A DNA stretch of 64,000 nt, from positions 3,872,501-3,936,500 of the forward strand of contig NZ_CP133784.1 in assembly GCF_034353875.1 (NCBI RefSeq), read 5' to 3'. This document shows positions 44,201 to 53,327 of this stretch, piece by piece (positions within the stretch are counted from its first letter, which is position 1; each line of letters begins with the position of its first letter). Position numbers and translations under genes: made by a program. This stretch comes from Pseudomonas sp. MH9.2 (lineage in GTDB: Bacteria > Pseudomonadota > Gammaproteobacteria > Pseudomonadales > Pseudomonadaceae). The notes beneath the pieces are model-generated. The model ran no database searches and was not told the origin of the DNA. It saw only the letters and a program-made list of their open reading frames with translations.

Positions 44201-46148
44201 TTACGGCATGGCTGAAGCTAAAACCGTGGTCGCCGCACCGCTGATTGCCGAACTTTCAGCCCCACGGTTTCTTGCGGGAGGCGATCAGACTCAACTGGCA
44301 CTGGACCTGTCTAACCTGTCCGGCAAAGCACAAAGACTTACTGTCCAGCTCAGTGCTGAAGGGCAACTGAGCGTGATCAACGCCAGCGCCGGTCAGAGCG
44401 TTGAATTGGCTCAAGGCCAACGCATCACGCTACAGATTCCGGTACGCGCCGAAGGTGGTTTTGGCCAAGGGAAAATCAAGGTGGTCGTGCAAGGGCTGGA
44501 CTTGCCGGGGGAAAACCTGCCGGCGTTTAGTCGAGAGTGGACCTTGGGTATACGCCCGGCCTATCCGGCGCTGCTCAAACACTACCGTGCGGTGCTCAAG
44601 GATCAAGCCTGGAGCCTGCCCGAGGGTGCGCTTGAAGCCTTTGAACCGGCGGGTCGCGAAGCATTGCTATCGGTGTCGAGTCGTCCGCCGTTGAACCTTG
44701 GCGAGCAGATTCGCGCACTGAAAGCCTACCCTTATGGTTGTCTGGAGCAGACCGCCAGCGGCCTGTACCCGTCACTGTATGCGGATGCCGCGAGCCTCAA
44801 ACGCTTGGGGCTCGAAGGCGAGCCGGATGCTGATCGCAAGCGCAAGATCGAGCTGGGGATCGAGCGGCTGCTGGGCATGCAACGCTACAACGGCAGCTTC
44901 GGTTTGTGGGGCGCCGATGGCGAAGAGGAATACTGGCTGACCGCGTATGTCACCGATTTCCTCCTGCGGGCCCGCGAACAAGGATTTGCCGTACCACCTG
45001 AGGCCTTGAAAAAGGCCAATGAACGGCTGTTGCGTTACCTGCAAGAACGCAACCTGGTCGACGTCAACTACAGCGAAAATGCCGAACACACCCGCTTTGC
45101 CGTGCAGGCCTATGCAGGCTTGGTGCTGGCGCGCAGCCAACAGGCGCCGTTGGGCGCGTTGCGCAGCCTGTTCGACAGGCGCACCGATGCGCGCTCTGGT
45201 TTGCCGCTGGTGCAGCTGTCGATAGCGCTGGAAAAAATGGGTGATAAACCGCGTGCCGAACAGGCGCTGATCGGCGGTCTTGCGGCCACCCGCAAACCCA
45301 ATGACTGGCTCGCCGACTATGGCAGTCCGCTACGCGATCAGGCGCTGATTTTTGCGCTGCTCGAAGAGAACAACCTGGCGGCAGACAAACGCGAAGAGCG
45401 GCTGTTTGAGCTCTCGGATCAACTGGCGGCCACGCAATGGTTGTCGACTCAGGAACGCAACTCGCTGTTCCTCGCCGGGCGTGGTGTGCTCGGCAAGCCG
45501 GAAGCCAACTGGGCCGCGCAACTGAGCAGCGGCAATCAAACGCGTGAACTGAGCAACCATCAGCCGGGCCTCAAGCTTGAAGGCGCAACCCTGGCGTCGC
45601 CGTTGTCGTTGCAAAACACAGGCAGCACGACCCTGTATCAACAGCTGACTATTTCCGGCTATCCACAGCAGCCGCCGTTACCGGGGGGTGAAAACCTGAG
45701 TATTCGCCGCGAGTACTTGGGTATGAAGGGGCAGGCGCTGAACCTTGATGCGCTGAAAAGCGGTGAGCTGGTGCTGGTCCATATCGAGGTCAAGGCCAGG
45801 CAGCGGGTGCCTGATGCACTGGTGGTGGATTTGCTGCCGGCCGGTCTGGAGTTGGAGAACCAGAACCTGGCGCAAAGCGCGGCCAGCCTGGCAGACGCCA
45901 GCAGTGAGGTCAAAGAGTGGCGCGAGTCGATGCAGAACGCCGGGCTCAAGCATCAGGAGTTCCGCGATGACCGTTATGTGGCTGCGCTGAATCTGGATGC
46001 CTTCAACACCACGCACCTGCTGTACCTGGCGCGAGCGGTGACCCCGGGCACCTACCGTGTGCCGCCGCCGCAGGTTGAATCCATGTACCGGCCTAACTGG
46101 CACGCCTTGGGTGACGCGCCGGCGCAGATGGTGGTGAAGGGGAAATGA
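41235..46148 (+). CDS. bacterial alpha-2-macroglobulin (YfhM type), lipoprotein
   Basis: 1637 residues. Lipoprotein signal with lipobox LLSAC (Cys18) followed by Asp at +2, an inner-membrane retention residue in E. coli. MG domains, a bait-like region and the thioester motif CLEQ (YPYGCLEQTASGLYP, Cys1169) are present, so it can covalently trap proteases. It is thought to act as a periplasmic broad-range protease inhibitor that protects the envelope with PBP1C, whose gene follows, as in the E. coli yfhM-pbpC pair. The thioester distinguishes it from the thioester-less MagD type. Confidence 0.93.
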   Translation: MLDKGLFLACVLTLLSACDSSTSHKAAPASAPNPAAAVVESSKPKPALDLSALSQRYAGRELTVVDVSEIQVEGASTLSVSFSVPLDPEQKFAEKLHLVDTKTGKVDGAWELSDNLMELRLRHLEPQRKLVLTLDAGLLGVNKAKLAAEYISRLETSDLQATVGFASRGSLLPTRLAEGLPVIALNVAKVDVEFFRIKPESLPAFLSQWGRSSTLQGYESKDLLPMADLVYGGRFDLNPARNTRETLLLPIAGLKPLQQPGVYLAVMRASGTYNYSQPATLFTLSDIGLSVHRYQNRLDVFTQALEGGKALSGIELELYDADGRVVGQGKTDNAGHAQLPLPAKAEVLLAHQGEQTSLLRLNSAALDLAEFDITGPKAHPLQFFVFGPRDLYRPGETVLLNGLLRDSDGKDVKPQPISVEVRRPDEQVSRKFVWEADATSLYQYQLQLAGEAPTGRWQLVFDLGDGKPQVYEFQVEDFLPERLALEIKGSDTALNPADNADFNINGRYLYGAPASGNRLTGQLYVRPLRDAVKALPGYQFGSITEEELSQDLDLEESTLDANGELSLEVESKWAQAKSPLQLILQASLQESGGRPITRRLVQPVWPADRLPGLRALFDGDQTDGNGPAEFELLVADSEGHKLAADNLKVRLVRERRDYYWNYSESDGWSSRYNEKFLNLDEETLSIKQGDTAKISFPVEWGPYRVEVEDPATGMISSLRFWAGYRWQDNAEGGAVRPDQVKLALDKPAYADGDTVNVTVTPPAAGKGYLLVESSDGPLWWQEIDVPAEGKRFDIALDKQWTRHDLYISALVIRPGERKANITPKRAVGVLHLPLDRSQRKLALTVSTPEKMRPKQPLTVKLQAKNADGSVPKEVHVLVSAVDVGILNITEYPTPDPFAKLFGRKAYGADQLDIYGQLIEAGRGRLASLAFGGDAALAKGGKRPETSVTIVALQSAPVTLNAQGEGEISVDIPDFNGELRVMAQAWTGERYGMAEAKTVVAAPLIAELSAPRFLAGGDQTQLALDLSNLSGKAQRLTVQLSAEGQLSVINASAGQSVELAQGQRITLQIPVRAEGGFGQGKIKVVVQGLDLPGENLPAFSREWTLGIRPAYPALLKHYRAVLKDQAWSLPEGALEAFEPAGREALLSVSSRPPLNLGEQIRALKAYPYGCLEQTASGLYPSLYADAASLKRLGLEGEPDADRKRKIELGIERLLGMQRYNGSFGLWGADGEEEYWLTAYVTDFLLRAREQGFAVPPEALKKANERLLRYLQERNLVDVNYSENAEHTRFAVQAYAGLVLARSQQAPLGALRSLFDRRTDARSGLPLVQLSIALEKMGDKPRAEQALIGGLAATRKPNDWLADYGSPLRDQALIFALLEENNLAADKREERLFELSDQLAATQWLSTQERNSLFLAGRGVLGKPEANWAAQLSSGNQTRELSNHQPGLKLEGATLASPLSLQNTGSTTLYQQLTISGYPQQPPLPGGENLSIRREYLGMKGQALNLDALKSGELVLVHIEVKARQRVPDALVVDLLPAGLELENQNLAQSAASLADASSEVKEWRESMQNAGLKHQEFRDDRYVAALNLDAFNTTHLLYLARAVTPGTYRVPPPQVESMYRPNWHALGDAPAQMVVKGK

Positions 46149-46182
46149 GCCTGTAACCGTCGATCCGGCAGGGCAGGGTTTG

Positions 46183-46476
46183 CTAGTGAATTATCCAGCT
46201 CAACAACCACAGGCCCAGAATCAGATAAATGATGCCGAACACGATCGAGGCGCGCATGAAGGCGCGGATGGCGGAGTACAACAGCATCAGGCCGATGATC
46301 AGCGCCAGGATGCTGATCAGCGACGTGTCCATGCCCAGCGTTCGGGACAGGCCTTCGACAAAATTGCCACCGGCATGAGCCAGCAGATTGAATAGCCCAT
46401 CCAATCCGTTCACGATAAATCGAATCACGGCGCCCAGCGCCTGGCCGAGCCATTCGAAAAAGCTTTCTACCTGCAT
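46183..46476 (-). CDS. small inner-membrane protein of unknown function
   Basis: 97 residues, two or three hydrophobic segments; the last two are SLISILALIIGLMLLYSAIRAF and the C-terminal SIVFGIIYLILGLWLLSWII (given as key parts). The N-terminal part is amphipathic. I do not recognise a family. It lies on the opposite strand between the alpha-2-macroglobulin and PBP1C genes, splitting a pair adjacent in E. coli. Start ATG at 46476; upstream is shared with the pbpC promoter region. Confidence 0.65.
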   Translation of the reverse strand: MQVESFFEWLGQALGAVIRFIVNGLDGLFNLLAHAGGNFVEGLSRTLGMDTSLISILALIIGLMLLYSAIRAFMRASIVFGIIYLILGLWLLSWIIH

Positions 46477-46571
46477 GTCTGATTCCTGATGAGGCTAATA
46501 AAAGAACACCTGTGTTCGCTTGGGCTATCGGTCGGCTCTGCGAGTTCCCGAGATAATAGAGGCTCTTGCGC

Positions 46572-48902
46572 TTGAACCCCCGAAAACTTGCGCGCTGGAC
46601 GATGGGCAGCCTGTTGCTGCTGATCGCCTTGCTGTGGCTGGCCGACCATCTCTGGCCGTTGCCGCTGCCCAAGGATGATCTGGCGCGTGTGGTCCTGGCC
46701 GAGGACGGTACGCCGCTGTGGCGGTTTGCCGATGCCAATGGCGTGTGGCGCTACCCGGTGACGACTGATCAGGTGTCGCCGTATTACCTCGATGCCTTAC
46801 TGACGTATGAGGACCGCTGGTTCTATCAACATCCGGGGGTGAACCCGCTGGCGTTGCTCCGGGCGACCTGGCAGAACCTCAGCGGCGCACGAGTGGTGTC
46901 GGGCGGCAGCACGCTGTCGATGCAAGTGGCGCGTCTGCTCGATCCGCATTCGCGAACCCTGCCCGGCAAGTTGCGCCAGTTGTGGCGCACGGCACAGCTG
47001 GAATGGCATTTGTCCAAGGATCAGATTCTCGGCTTGTACCTTAACCGGGCGCCTTTCGGTGGGACGTTGCAGGGCGTGGCGGCCGCCAGCTGGGCATACT
47101 TGGGCAAGTCACCCTTGCAGTTGACCCGCGCCGATGCGGCGTTGCTTGCGGTCTTGCCTCAGGCGCCGAGTCGTTTGCGCCCTGACCGCCACCCCAGGCG
47201 AGCGCAGGCGGCGCGTGACAAAGTGCTCAGGCGGCTGGCCGAGTTTCAGGTCTGGCCACAATCAGCGGTCGATGAGGCACTGGAAGAACCGCTGCTCCTG
47301 GCGCCGCGTCAGGAACCGAGCCTTGCGCCGTTGCTCGCCCGGCGCTTGAACCGCGCCGACAGCCCGCCGCTGATTCGCACCACTATCGACGCTACCTTGC
47401 AGCGTCGCCTCGAAGACTTGCTGCTGGGTTGGCGTGCGCGCTTACCGGAGCACACGTCGGCGGCGATTCTGGTGGTCGAGGAAGAGACCATGGCGGTGCG
47501 CGCTTACCTCGGTTCGGTTGACATCAATGATGCCCGGCGCTTCGGCCACGTCGACATGATCAGCGCGCTGCGCTCCCCGGGCTCGACCCTCAAGCCCTTT
47601 CTGTATGGCATGACACTGGACGCCGGGCTGATTCATTCCGAATCATTGCTGCAAGATGTGCCGCGCCGTTATGGCGATTATCGTCCGGGCAATTTTTCCT
47701 CGGGTTTCAGTGGCGCGGTTTCAGCCAGCAGCGCGTTGGCGATGTCGCTGAACCTGCCAGCGGTGCAATTGCTCGAAGCGTACGGCCCGAAACGCTTTGC
47801 CGCCGAGTTGCGCAACGGCGGTGTGCCGCTGACCCTGCCGCCGTTGGCCGAGCCGAATCTGGCCTTGATTCTGGGGGGCGCGGGCAGTCGTCTGGAAGAC
47901 CTGGTCAGTGGTTACAGCGCCTTTGCTCGCGGCGGGAAAAGCGCCAACCTGCGCCTGCAACCGCCAGATACATTGCGCGAACGAAGGATGCTGTCGCCCG
48001 GTTCAGCGTGGATCGTGCGGCGTATTCTCAGCGGTCAGGCTCGGCCGGACATCGATCCCCACGCCGACTTGGTCCAGCGCCCGGTACTGGCCTGGAAGAC
48101 CGGCACCAGTTATGGCTTTCGCGATGCGTGGGCAATTGGAGTGGGGCCCCGATTCCTGATCGGCATCTGGATCGGTCGCCCGGACGGCACGCCGGTACCG
48201 GGGCAATTCGGCCTGGCGTCGGCGGCACCGTTGATGCTCCAGGTGCATGACATGCTGATCAACCGCGACAGTCAACGCGGCATTACCGCCCCCGTGCAAC
48301 CGGTGCCGATGAACGTGGGTGTCGCGGCGATCTGCTGGCCATTGGGCCAGCCCATGAGTAAAAGCGATCCGAACTGCCGACGTCAGCGTTTCGCCTGGAC
48401 GCTGGACAACACCACGCCGCCGACTTTGCAGGCCGCCGATCAACCGCTCGGCCTGGGGTTGTTGGAGAAAGTATGGGTCAATGGCAAAGGCCTGCGGGTC
48501 GCCGCCAATTGCCCCGACGCACAGCCTCGGGACATAGCATTGTGGCCTGCGCCGCTGGAACCGTGGCTGCCGCGCCTGGAGCGCCGTGACGCCCGGATGC
48601 CGCCGAGCGATCCCGAGTGCCCACCCCAAGCCTCAAGCCTGGCTGCACCGTTGTCGGTGGTCGGTGTGCGAGAGGGGGATCAGTTGCGCCTGCCGACGGG
48701 CAGTAAAAACTCGCTGCGTCTCACCCTGTCGGCGTTGGGTGGCAGTGGTCGGCGCTGGTGGTTTATTGATGGTGTGCCCATGGCCGACACGGCTGACCAA
48801 GGCAGCTTCAACCCGACCCTGAGCCGGTTGGGACGCTATCAACTCAGCGTCCTCGATGAAGGCGGGCACACGGCACGGGTTGAATTCAGTGTCGTGGATT
48901 GA
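46572..48902 (+). CDS. pbpC: penicillin-binding protein 1C
   Basis: 776 residues from TTG 46572, nine bases after AGAGG; a TTG at 46566 is too close and an ATG at 46602 falls inside the membrane helix. N-terminal helix (GSLLLLIALLWLADHLW), transglycosylase domain with LTYEDRWFYQHPG (catalytic Glu near 80) and GGSTLSMQ. Transpeptidase domain has SPGSTLKPF (Ser338 to Lys341), SLN and WKTGTSYGFRDAW. A C-terminal BiPBP_C domain follows. PBP1C is a peptidoglycan glycosyltransferase paired with bacterial alpha-2-macroglobulin. Confidence 0.93.
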   Translation: MNPRKLARWTMGSLLLLIALLWLADHLWPLPLPKDDLARVVLAEDGTPLWRFADANGVWRYPVTTDQVSPYYLDALLTYEDRWFYQHPGVNPLALLRATWQNLSGARVVSGGSTLSMQVARLLDPHSRTLPGKLRQLWRTAQLEWHLSKDQILGLYLNRAPFGGTLQGVAAASWAYLGKSPLQLTRADAALLAVLPQAPSRLRPDRHPRRAQAARDKVLRRLAEFQVWPQSAVDEALEEPLLLAPRQEPSLAPLLARRLNRADSPPLIRTTIDATLQRRLEDLLLGWRARLPEHTSAAILVVEEETMAVRAYLGSVDINDARRFGHVDMISALRSPGSTLKPFLYGMTLDAGLIHSESLLQDVPRRYGDYRPGNFSSGFSGAVSASSALAMSLNLPAVQLLEAYGPKRFAAELRNGGVPLTLPPLAEPNLALILGGAGSRLEDLVSGYSAFARGGKSANLRLQPPDTLRERRMLSPGSAWIVRRILSGQARPDIDPHADLVQRPVLAWKTGTSYGFRDAWAIGVGPRFLIGIWIGRPDGTPVPGQFGLASAAPLMLQVHDMLINRDSQRGITAPVQPVPMNVGVAAICWPLGQPMSKSDPNCRRQRFAWTLDNTTPPTLQAADQPLGLGLLEKVWVNGKGLRVAANCPDAQPRDIALWPAPLEPWLPRLERRDARMPPSDPECPPQASSLAAPLSVVGVREGDQLRLPTGSKNSLRLTLSALGGSGRRWWFIDGVPMADTADQGSFNPTLSRLGRYQLSVLDEGGHTARVEFSVVD

Positions 48903-48967
48903 GTCGATCCCCTGTCCTTGATCCGCATCGTCGTGGCGACCTCACAGGGTCGATCTGAAGGATCTGC

Positions 48968-49519
48968 TCAGCGCGGTGGATACTGCGCCAGCACCTTGGC
49001 CACGGTCTGCCGGATTGCTGTATCGCGAGCCGCCGGGTTGTTCGTGTCGGTGTCCACGACCTGTTCGGTGCTGCCGCGCCACACCAACTTGCCGTCTTTG
49101 CCGTCGAGCAAATCGATTTGCAGGGTGCTGACTTTGTAGTCGACGCTACGGGTTTCGCTCATGCCTCCCCATCCGCCCCAGCCGTTGCCCCATGGACCAC
49201 CGCCATAGTTGGTGTTGATCATCTGCTGACGATTCTCGACGATCAGGTAGGTTTGCACCTGGACATCAACTTTGCCCCCCGCCTGCGCCATACGCAGCCC
49301 GCGTTGATCGAGTTGCTCAGCCACCGCCTGACGAATGCGTTGTTCGGTCAGGTCGCTTTTTATCCGAGGATCATCGGGGCGGTATTGAACCCCTGGCTCT
49401 TTCCAGCCCCAGGTTCGATAGGCGCCAAAGTCCCTTGATGCATCGAAGTCGCGGTTGACCGGGGTTGCACAGGCACCGAGCAGCAACGCGAGAGACAGTA
49501 CAGCCAGGCGGCGGAACAT
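48968..49519 (-). CDS. DUF4136 lipoprotein, second of a tandem pair
   Basis: 183 residues. Lipobox LLGAC (Cys17). DUF4136 body: DFDASRDFGAYRTWGW, RIRQAVAEQLDQRGL, and a C-terminal DGKDGKLVWRGS region. A Gly/Trp/Asn-rich insert (NYGGGPWGNGWGGWGG) lies near residue 107-122. Family function unknown, outer-membrane or periplasmic. It follows its paralogue by 19 bp. Confidence 0.88.
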   Translation of the reverse strand: MFRRLAVLSLALLLGACATPVNRDFDASRDFGAYRTWGWKEPGVQYRPDDPRIKSDLTEQRIRQAVAEQLDQRGLRMAQAGGKVDVQVQTYLIVENRQQMINTNYGGGPWGNGWGGWGGMSETRSVDYKVSTLQIDLLDGKDGKLVWRGSTEQVVDTDTNNPAARDTAIRQTVAKVLAQYPPR

Positions 49520-49538
49520 GATGGTTCTCCGGTAAAGA

Positions 49539-50168
49539 TTATGAGGGAGGGTACGCCTTCAGGGCTTGTTGCACCGCCTGACGCAAGGCCTTGCCACGGG
49601 CAGACTGGTCGCCGCCACTGGCCGTTTCGGCGCTCGCACTCCATACAGGCTGACCGCTTTTTCCGTCGAACAGGCTGATGCGCACCACGATCACTTGCTC
49701 TTGATACGTACGCACGATTGGGACTGTTGCATACGCGCCATAACCGCCGCCGTGATAGCCGTCGTAATGGCTATAACCCATCCCACCGCCGTAGTAAGGA
49801 TTGTAGGCGTCTTCACGGTATTGCCGCAGACGTGTTTCCAGGCGCACATCTGCGCTTACGCGCACGTCTGCCGGTTGATTGTTCATCGCCGGGCGTAAGC
49901 CGCGCTGATCCAGGCCATTGCCGATAGCTTCAGCCAGCTGCGCCGAATCCGCCCATGCTGAGCCCGTCGGGAGCTTGTCGTTGACCCAGGCCCAATTGCG
50001 ATAACGCCCATAATCCCGGGGTGCCGCCGGGTAGGCGCTCAGGTCCAGCGTATGGGCCGCTTGCGCCGGTGCCGGCGGTATAGGGTTGGCGCTGGCGACA
50101 TAGGGATTGCTGCTCTGACAGGCGCTAAGCCCCAGGCAGAGGAGGATTAAAGCGAGGCGGCACTTCAT
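49539..50168 (-). CDS. DUF4136 lipoprotein, first of a tandem pair
   Basis: 209 residues. Lipobox GLSAC (Cys17). After a short Pro/Ala-rich linker the DUF4136 body begins ([31 protein letters not shown]) and ends with [17 protein letters not shown] Tyr/Gly/His-rich loop ([20 protein letters not shown]) lies near residues 125-144, at the equivalent place to the Gly/Trp loop of its neighbour. The pair probably arose by duplication. Confidence 0.88.
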   Translation of the reverse strand: MKCRLALILLCLGLSACQSSNPYVASANPIPPAPAQAAHTLDLSAYPAAPRDYGRYRNWAWVNDKLPTGSAWADSAQLAEAIGNGLDQRGLRPAMNNQPADVRVSADVRLETRLRQYREDAYNPYYGGGMGYSHYDGYHGGGYGAYATVPIVRTYQEQVIVVRISLFDGKSGQPVWSASAETASGGDQSARGKALRQAVQQALKAYPPS

Positions 50169-50205
50169 GATGGTCTCCGCAATGAGCCTCTTGGCGATGA
50201 ACTAC

Positions 50206-50955
50206 TCACCGTGGCTTGCACATCCAGTGCAGATAGCGCCCCAAGCCGGCAAAGGCAGGGTGGCGACGGTGGGCCAGTTCCATTTCCAGCAAATCCGCGA
50301 GTTGGACCCTGGCCTGAAATTCAGGCGGCATATAGTCGTGGAAAACCCGTACACCACTTTGGGTTTCGACCTGCCACAGAGGTTCAAGTTGCGCTGCTAA
50401 TTCGCGCGGATCAAGGGGTTGTTGCGGGGTCAGGCTTTGCTTTTCTCCCGCCATGTCATTTTTGCGCATTTTGCGGAAATGACCTTTGAGCAGATTGCGA
50501 TAAATCAAGGCGTCGCGGTTATAAAACGCCAGCGACAGCCAGCCGTCTTTCCGGGTCAACTGGTGTAGGACTGGCAGGATCGCGTGGGGTTCTGCGAGCC
50601 ATTCCAGCACGGCGTGACAGATCACCAGATCATAAGGTTCGGTCAGTTGGCCGAGCAATTGTTGCCAGGAGGCCTGAATGAAGGTCGCGCTTTGCCCTGC
50701 ATCGGCAAAGCGTTGGCGTGCGCTGTCGAGCATGGGTTCGGCTGGTTCGGCCAACGTTACCTGATGCCCGTGTTCGGCCAGCCACAACGACATATGGCCC
50801 AACCCGGCACCGATATCCAGGACGCGCAGAGGCCGGTCAGGCAGGACCTCGATGAGGTCAGCCTGCAAAACGGCCAGGCGGATGGCACCTTTGGCGCCGC
50901 CATAGATTTTTTCGGCGAAACGGGTCGCGAGCAGATTGAAATGACGGTCGCTCAT
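50206..50955 (-). CDS. cmoM: SAM-dependent methyltransferase, CmoM-like
   Basis: 249 residues from ATG 50955, which overlaps the previous stop by 4 bp; longer readings start in the MazG gene. The start MSDRHFNLLATRFAEKIYGG with an adjacent KGAIRLAVLQADL, the SAM motif VLDIGAGLGHMS and VICHAVLEWLAEP resemble CmoM (SmtA), which methylates carboxymethoxyuridine at tRNA position 34. Other small-molecule methyltransferases cannot be excluded. Confidence 0.8.
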   Translation of the reverse strand: MSDRHFNLLATRFAEKIYGGAKGAIRLAVLQADLIEVLPDRPLRVLDIGAGLGHMSLWLAEHGHQVTLAEPAEPMLDSARQRFADAGQSATFIQASWQQLLGQLTEPYDLVICHAVLEWLAEPHAILPVLHQLTRKDGWLSLAFYNRDALIYRNLLKGHFRKMRKNDMAGEKQSLTPQQPLDPRELAAQLEPLWQVETQSGVRVFHDYMPPEFQARVQLADLLEMELAHRRHPAFAGLGRYLHWMCKPR

Positions 50956-51257
50956 TTGCTGAAACGCCGTTCGCTGTCGGCCAGTTTGTTGCGCACCACT
51001 TGATCCATATCCAGCCCCAACTCGCTGCACATCAGCAGCAGATACAAGACGATATCGCCCACTTCCTGCCCGGCATGCGCCAGTTGTTCAGCAGGCAACT
51101 GCCGCGATTGGTCTTCGCTGAGCCATTGGAAAATCTCGACCAGTTCGGCCATTTCCACGCTGGCAGCCATGGCCAGGTTTTTCGGGCTGTGGAATGGGCG
51201 CCAGTCATTCTGGTCGCGGATCTGGTGCAGGCGTTGGGTGAGTTCGTCGAGGTTCAT
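50952..51257 (-). CDS. MazG-like nucleotide pyrophosphohydrolase
   Basis: 101 residues. All-alpha NTP pyrophosphohydrolase of the MazG/RS21-C6 type. Metal-binding acidic residues are in MAASVEMAELVEIFQW and EEVGDIVLYLLLMCSELGLD-like QEVGDIVLYLLL (E-x2-E and E-x2-D pattern). Likely a house-cleaning enzyme for non-canonical dNTPs such as modified dCTP. Coupled by ATGA overlap to the methyltransferase downstream. Confidence 0.85.
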   Translation of the reverse strand: MNLDELTQRLHQIRDQNDWRPFHSPKNLAMAASVEMAELVEIFQWLSEDQSRQLPAEQLAHAGQEVGDIVLYLLLMCSELGLDMDQVVRNKLADSERRFSK

Positions 51258-51362
51258 GGGTCTCTCCTGAAGGCGTGTAGCTTCAAGGGGATGACGGCCG
51301 GAAGCAAGTGCTTCGAACGGCTGGAGACACGGTGTGTGGCTTACCTGAGTGGCACAAAGGTT

Positions 51363-52391
51363 TTAAGCCGCTCGGGCTTCTTCTCGTGCGGCTTGTGATA
51401 ACTGTTTATGGTTGCGACTCGCGTAGTTTTCCGCGATCACCGAACAGACGATCAGCTGCATCGGGTGATAGATCATGATCGGCAACAGGATCAGGCCCAG
51501 CCCAGGGTTGGCGCCGAATATCAGTGCCGCCATCGGTGCGCCGGCGGCCAGGGACTTTTTGCTCGCGCAAAACACCGCTGCCACTTCATCGGCGTGATTG
51601 AAGTTCAGGGCGCGAGTCGTGCGCGTGGTCATGAACAGAATGACTGCCAGCAAGACGCCACTGCCAATAAAGGCGCTGAGAATCACCGTATCGCCTTGCT
51701 GTTGCCACATGCCGGACACCATCGAATTGCAAAACGCGGCGTAGACCAGCAACAGGATCACGACCTTGTCGACGATGTTGGTGTAGCGCTTGTGCCGGGC
51801 GAAAAAGGTGCCGAGGAACGGACGCACCAGTTGTCCCAGCACCAGTGGCAACAGAAGCATTGCGCTCAAGTCGAGCAGGGTCGAACCCAGATCAATCCCG
51901 CCAGCACCCGTGCCAACCACCAGGCTCACCAGCCAAGGGGTCATGAAAATCCCGAACACACTGGACATGCTGGCATTGAGAATGGCCGCAGGAACGTTGC
52001 CCCCTGCGCTGCCGGTCAATGCAACCGAGGAGGAAATGGTCGAGGGCAGGGCGCACAGGTAGAAGAAGCCGAGCATCAACAGGGCGGGCATGTGTGAGCC
52101 GAACAGCTGGTTGCAGATCAACCAGATCAGAGGGAAGACCACGAACGTGAAGGCCTGCACCATGATGTGCAGTTTCCAGCTTTTCAGGCCGTGGCTGATT
52201 TGTTCGCTGGACAGGTTCACCCCGTGCAGGAAGAACACCAGAAACACCCCGATGTTGATCACATATTCGGCATGCATCCCGCCGCCGGCACTGCCGAAGC
52301 CCGGGAAGAAATACGCGAGCAACGTGGCGATCAGCATGCCGCAAAGGAACCAGTCCGTGACGACGCGTTTGAGGTGCTTGAATGCGTGCAT
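51363..52391 (-). CDS. bile acid:sodium symporter family (BASS) transporter, YfeH-like
   Basis: 342 residues with about ten hydrophobic segments. LCALPSTISSSVALTGSAGGN is the BASS motif around the first crossover helix, and the second half has FCASKKSLAAGAPMA. The YfeH/DUF4137-type subgroup is indicated by the N-terminus DWFLCGMLIATLLAYFFP. Substrate unknown; sodium coupling is likely from the family. Divergent from an AraC-type regulator. Confidence 0.87.
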   Translation of the reverse strand: MHAFKHLKRVVTDWFLCGMLIATLLAYFFPGFGSAGGGMHAEYVINIGVFLVFFLHGVNLSSEQISHGLKSWKLHIMVQAFTFVVFPLIWLICNQLFGSHMPALLMLGFFYLCALPSTISSSVALTGSAGGNVPAAILNASMSSVFGIFMTPWLVSLVVGTGAGGIDLGSTLLDLSAMLLLPLVLGQLVRPFLGTFFARHKRYTNIVDKVVILLLVYAAFCNSMVSGMWQQQGDTVILSAFIGSGVLLAVILFMTTRTTRALNFNHADEVAAVFCASKKSLAAGAPMAALIFGANPGLGLILLPIMIYHPMQLIVCSVIAENYASRNHKQLSQAAREEARAA

Positions 52392-52541
52392 AAATAGGTC
52401 GGCCTGATGTTGTGGAGACGTTATGGAAAGAGGGACGCGTTATAAAAGAGTTTTGTAAAAAAGGATGACCGAAGGCTAACCTGCGCGCGATGATGCCGTC
52501 TTGCGACATAAGGCCAATCGATAGCGACTAACGGACAACTT

Positions 52542-53327
52542 ATGGGCTTTCGTCAGGGTAACGAGCGTCAGATACCTCTACTCAGCGCTTTGCCGCGCCC
52601 GGTCTATGCGCGGGCGGAAAGCCTGGGGGCGGGTTCCTGGACGCCGCCTCATCGTCATGACTGGGTGCAGTTCTCTTATGCAATCAGCGGCGTATTAGGC
52701 GTGCACACCGCGGAGGGCAGTTTTTTCGCGCCACCGCAGTGGGGCGTGTGGATTCCCGCCGGGGTCGAGCATGACGTGGTTACGTCGATGCGGGCGGAGA
52801 TGCGCAGTCTGTATGTGCGCAAGGAAGACTGCAGTTGGGCGCCGGAGCGTTGTCGTGTGCTGGAAGTCACGCCGCTGGCCCGCGAGCTGATCAAGACGTT
52901 TTGCTTGCTGCCGCCAAGTTATCCACAGGGTGACAGCAGCGAGGCGCGGCTGGTGCAGGTGCTGCTCGATCAACTGGCCCATCTGCCGGAAGTCGGGTTC
53001 TCTCTGCCGCTGCCGCGTCATCCGCGTTTGCTTGGGCTGTGCAACGAATTGATCGAAAACCCCAGTCAGTCGATCACCCTGCAGGGATGGGCCGAGCGCC
53101 TGGGCATGTCGGAAAAAACCGTGATGCGTTTGTTTCAGCGCGAAACCGGCTTGAGTTTTCGTGGCTGGCGTCAGCGCGCGCGGTTGTTATCCTCGCTCAG
53201 CGCACTGGAAGAGGGCGAAAGCGTGACTAACACGGCCCTGTCCTGTGGGTATGATTCGACCTCGGCGTTCATCGCTGCGTTTAAAAGCCTGTTTGGCTTC
53301 ACCCCGGGTGAGCTGTTCAAGCCTTGA
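52542..53327 (+). CDS. AraC family transcriptional regulator
   Basis: 261 residues. N-terminal cupin sensor (PHRHDWVQFSYAISGVLGV, WGVWIPAGVEHDV), then two helix-turn-helix motifs at the C-terminus (about 175-255: LQGWAERLGMSEKTVMRLFQ and ALSCGYDSTSAFIAAFKSLFG). Resembles the NimR-type subgroup, in which an AraC regulator controls an adjacent divergent transporter, so the BASS gene 150 bp away is the likely target. Confidence 0.9.
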   Translation: MGFRQGNERQIPLLSALPRPVYARAESLGAGSWTPPHRHDWVQFSYAISGVLGVHTAEGSFFAPPQWGVWIPAGVEHDVVTSMRAEMRSLYVRKEDCSWAPERCRVLEVTPLARELIKTFCLLPPSYPQGDSSEARLVQVLLDQLAHLPEVGFSLPLPRHPRLLGLCNELIENPSQSITLQGWAERLGMSEKTVMRLFQRETGLSFRGWRQRARLLSSLSALEEGESVTNTALSCGYDSTSAFIAAFKSLFGFTPGELFKP

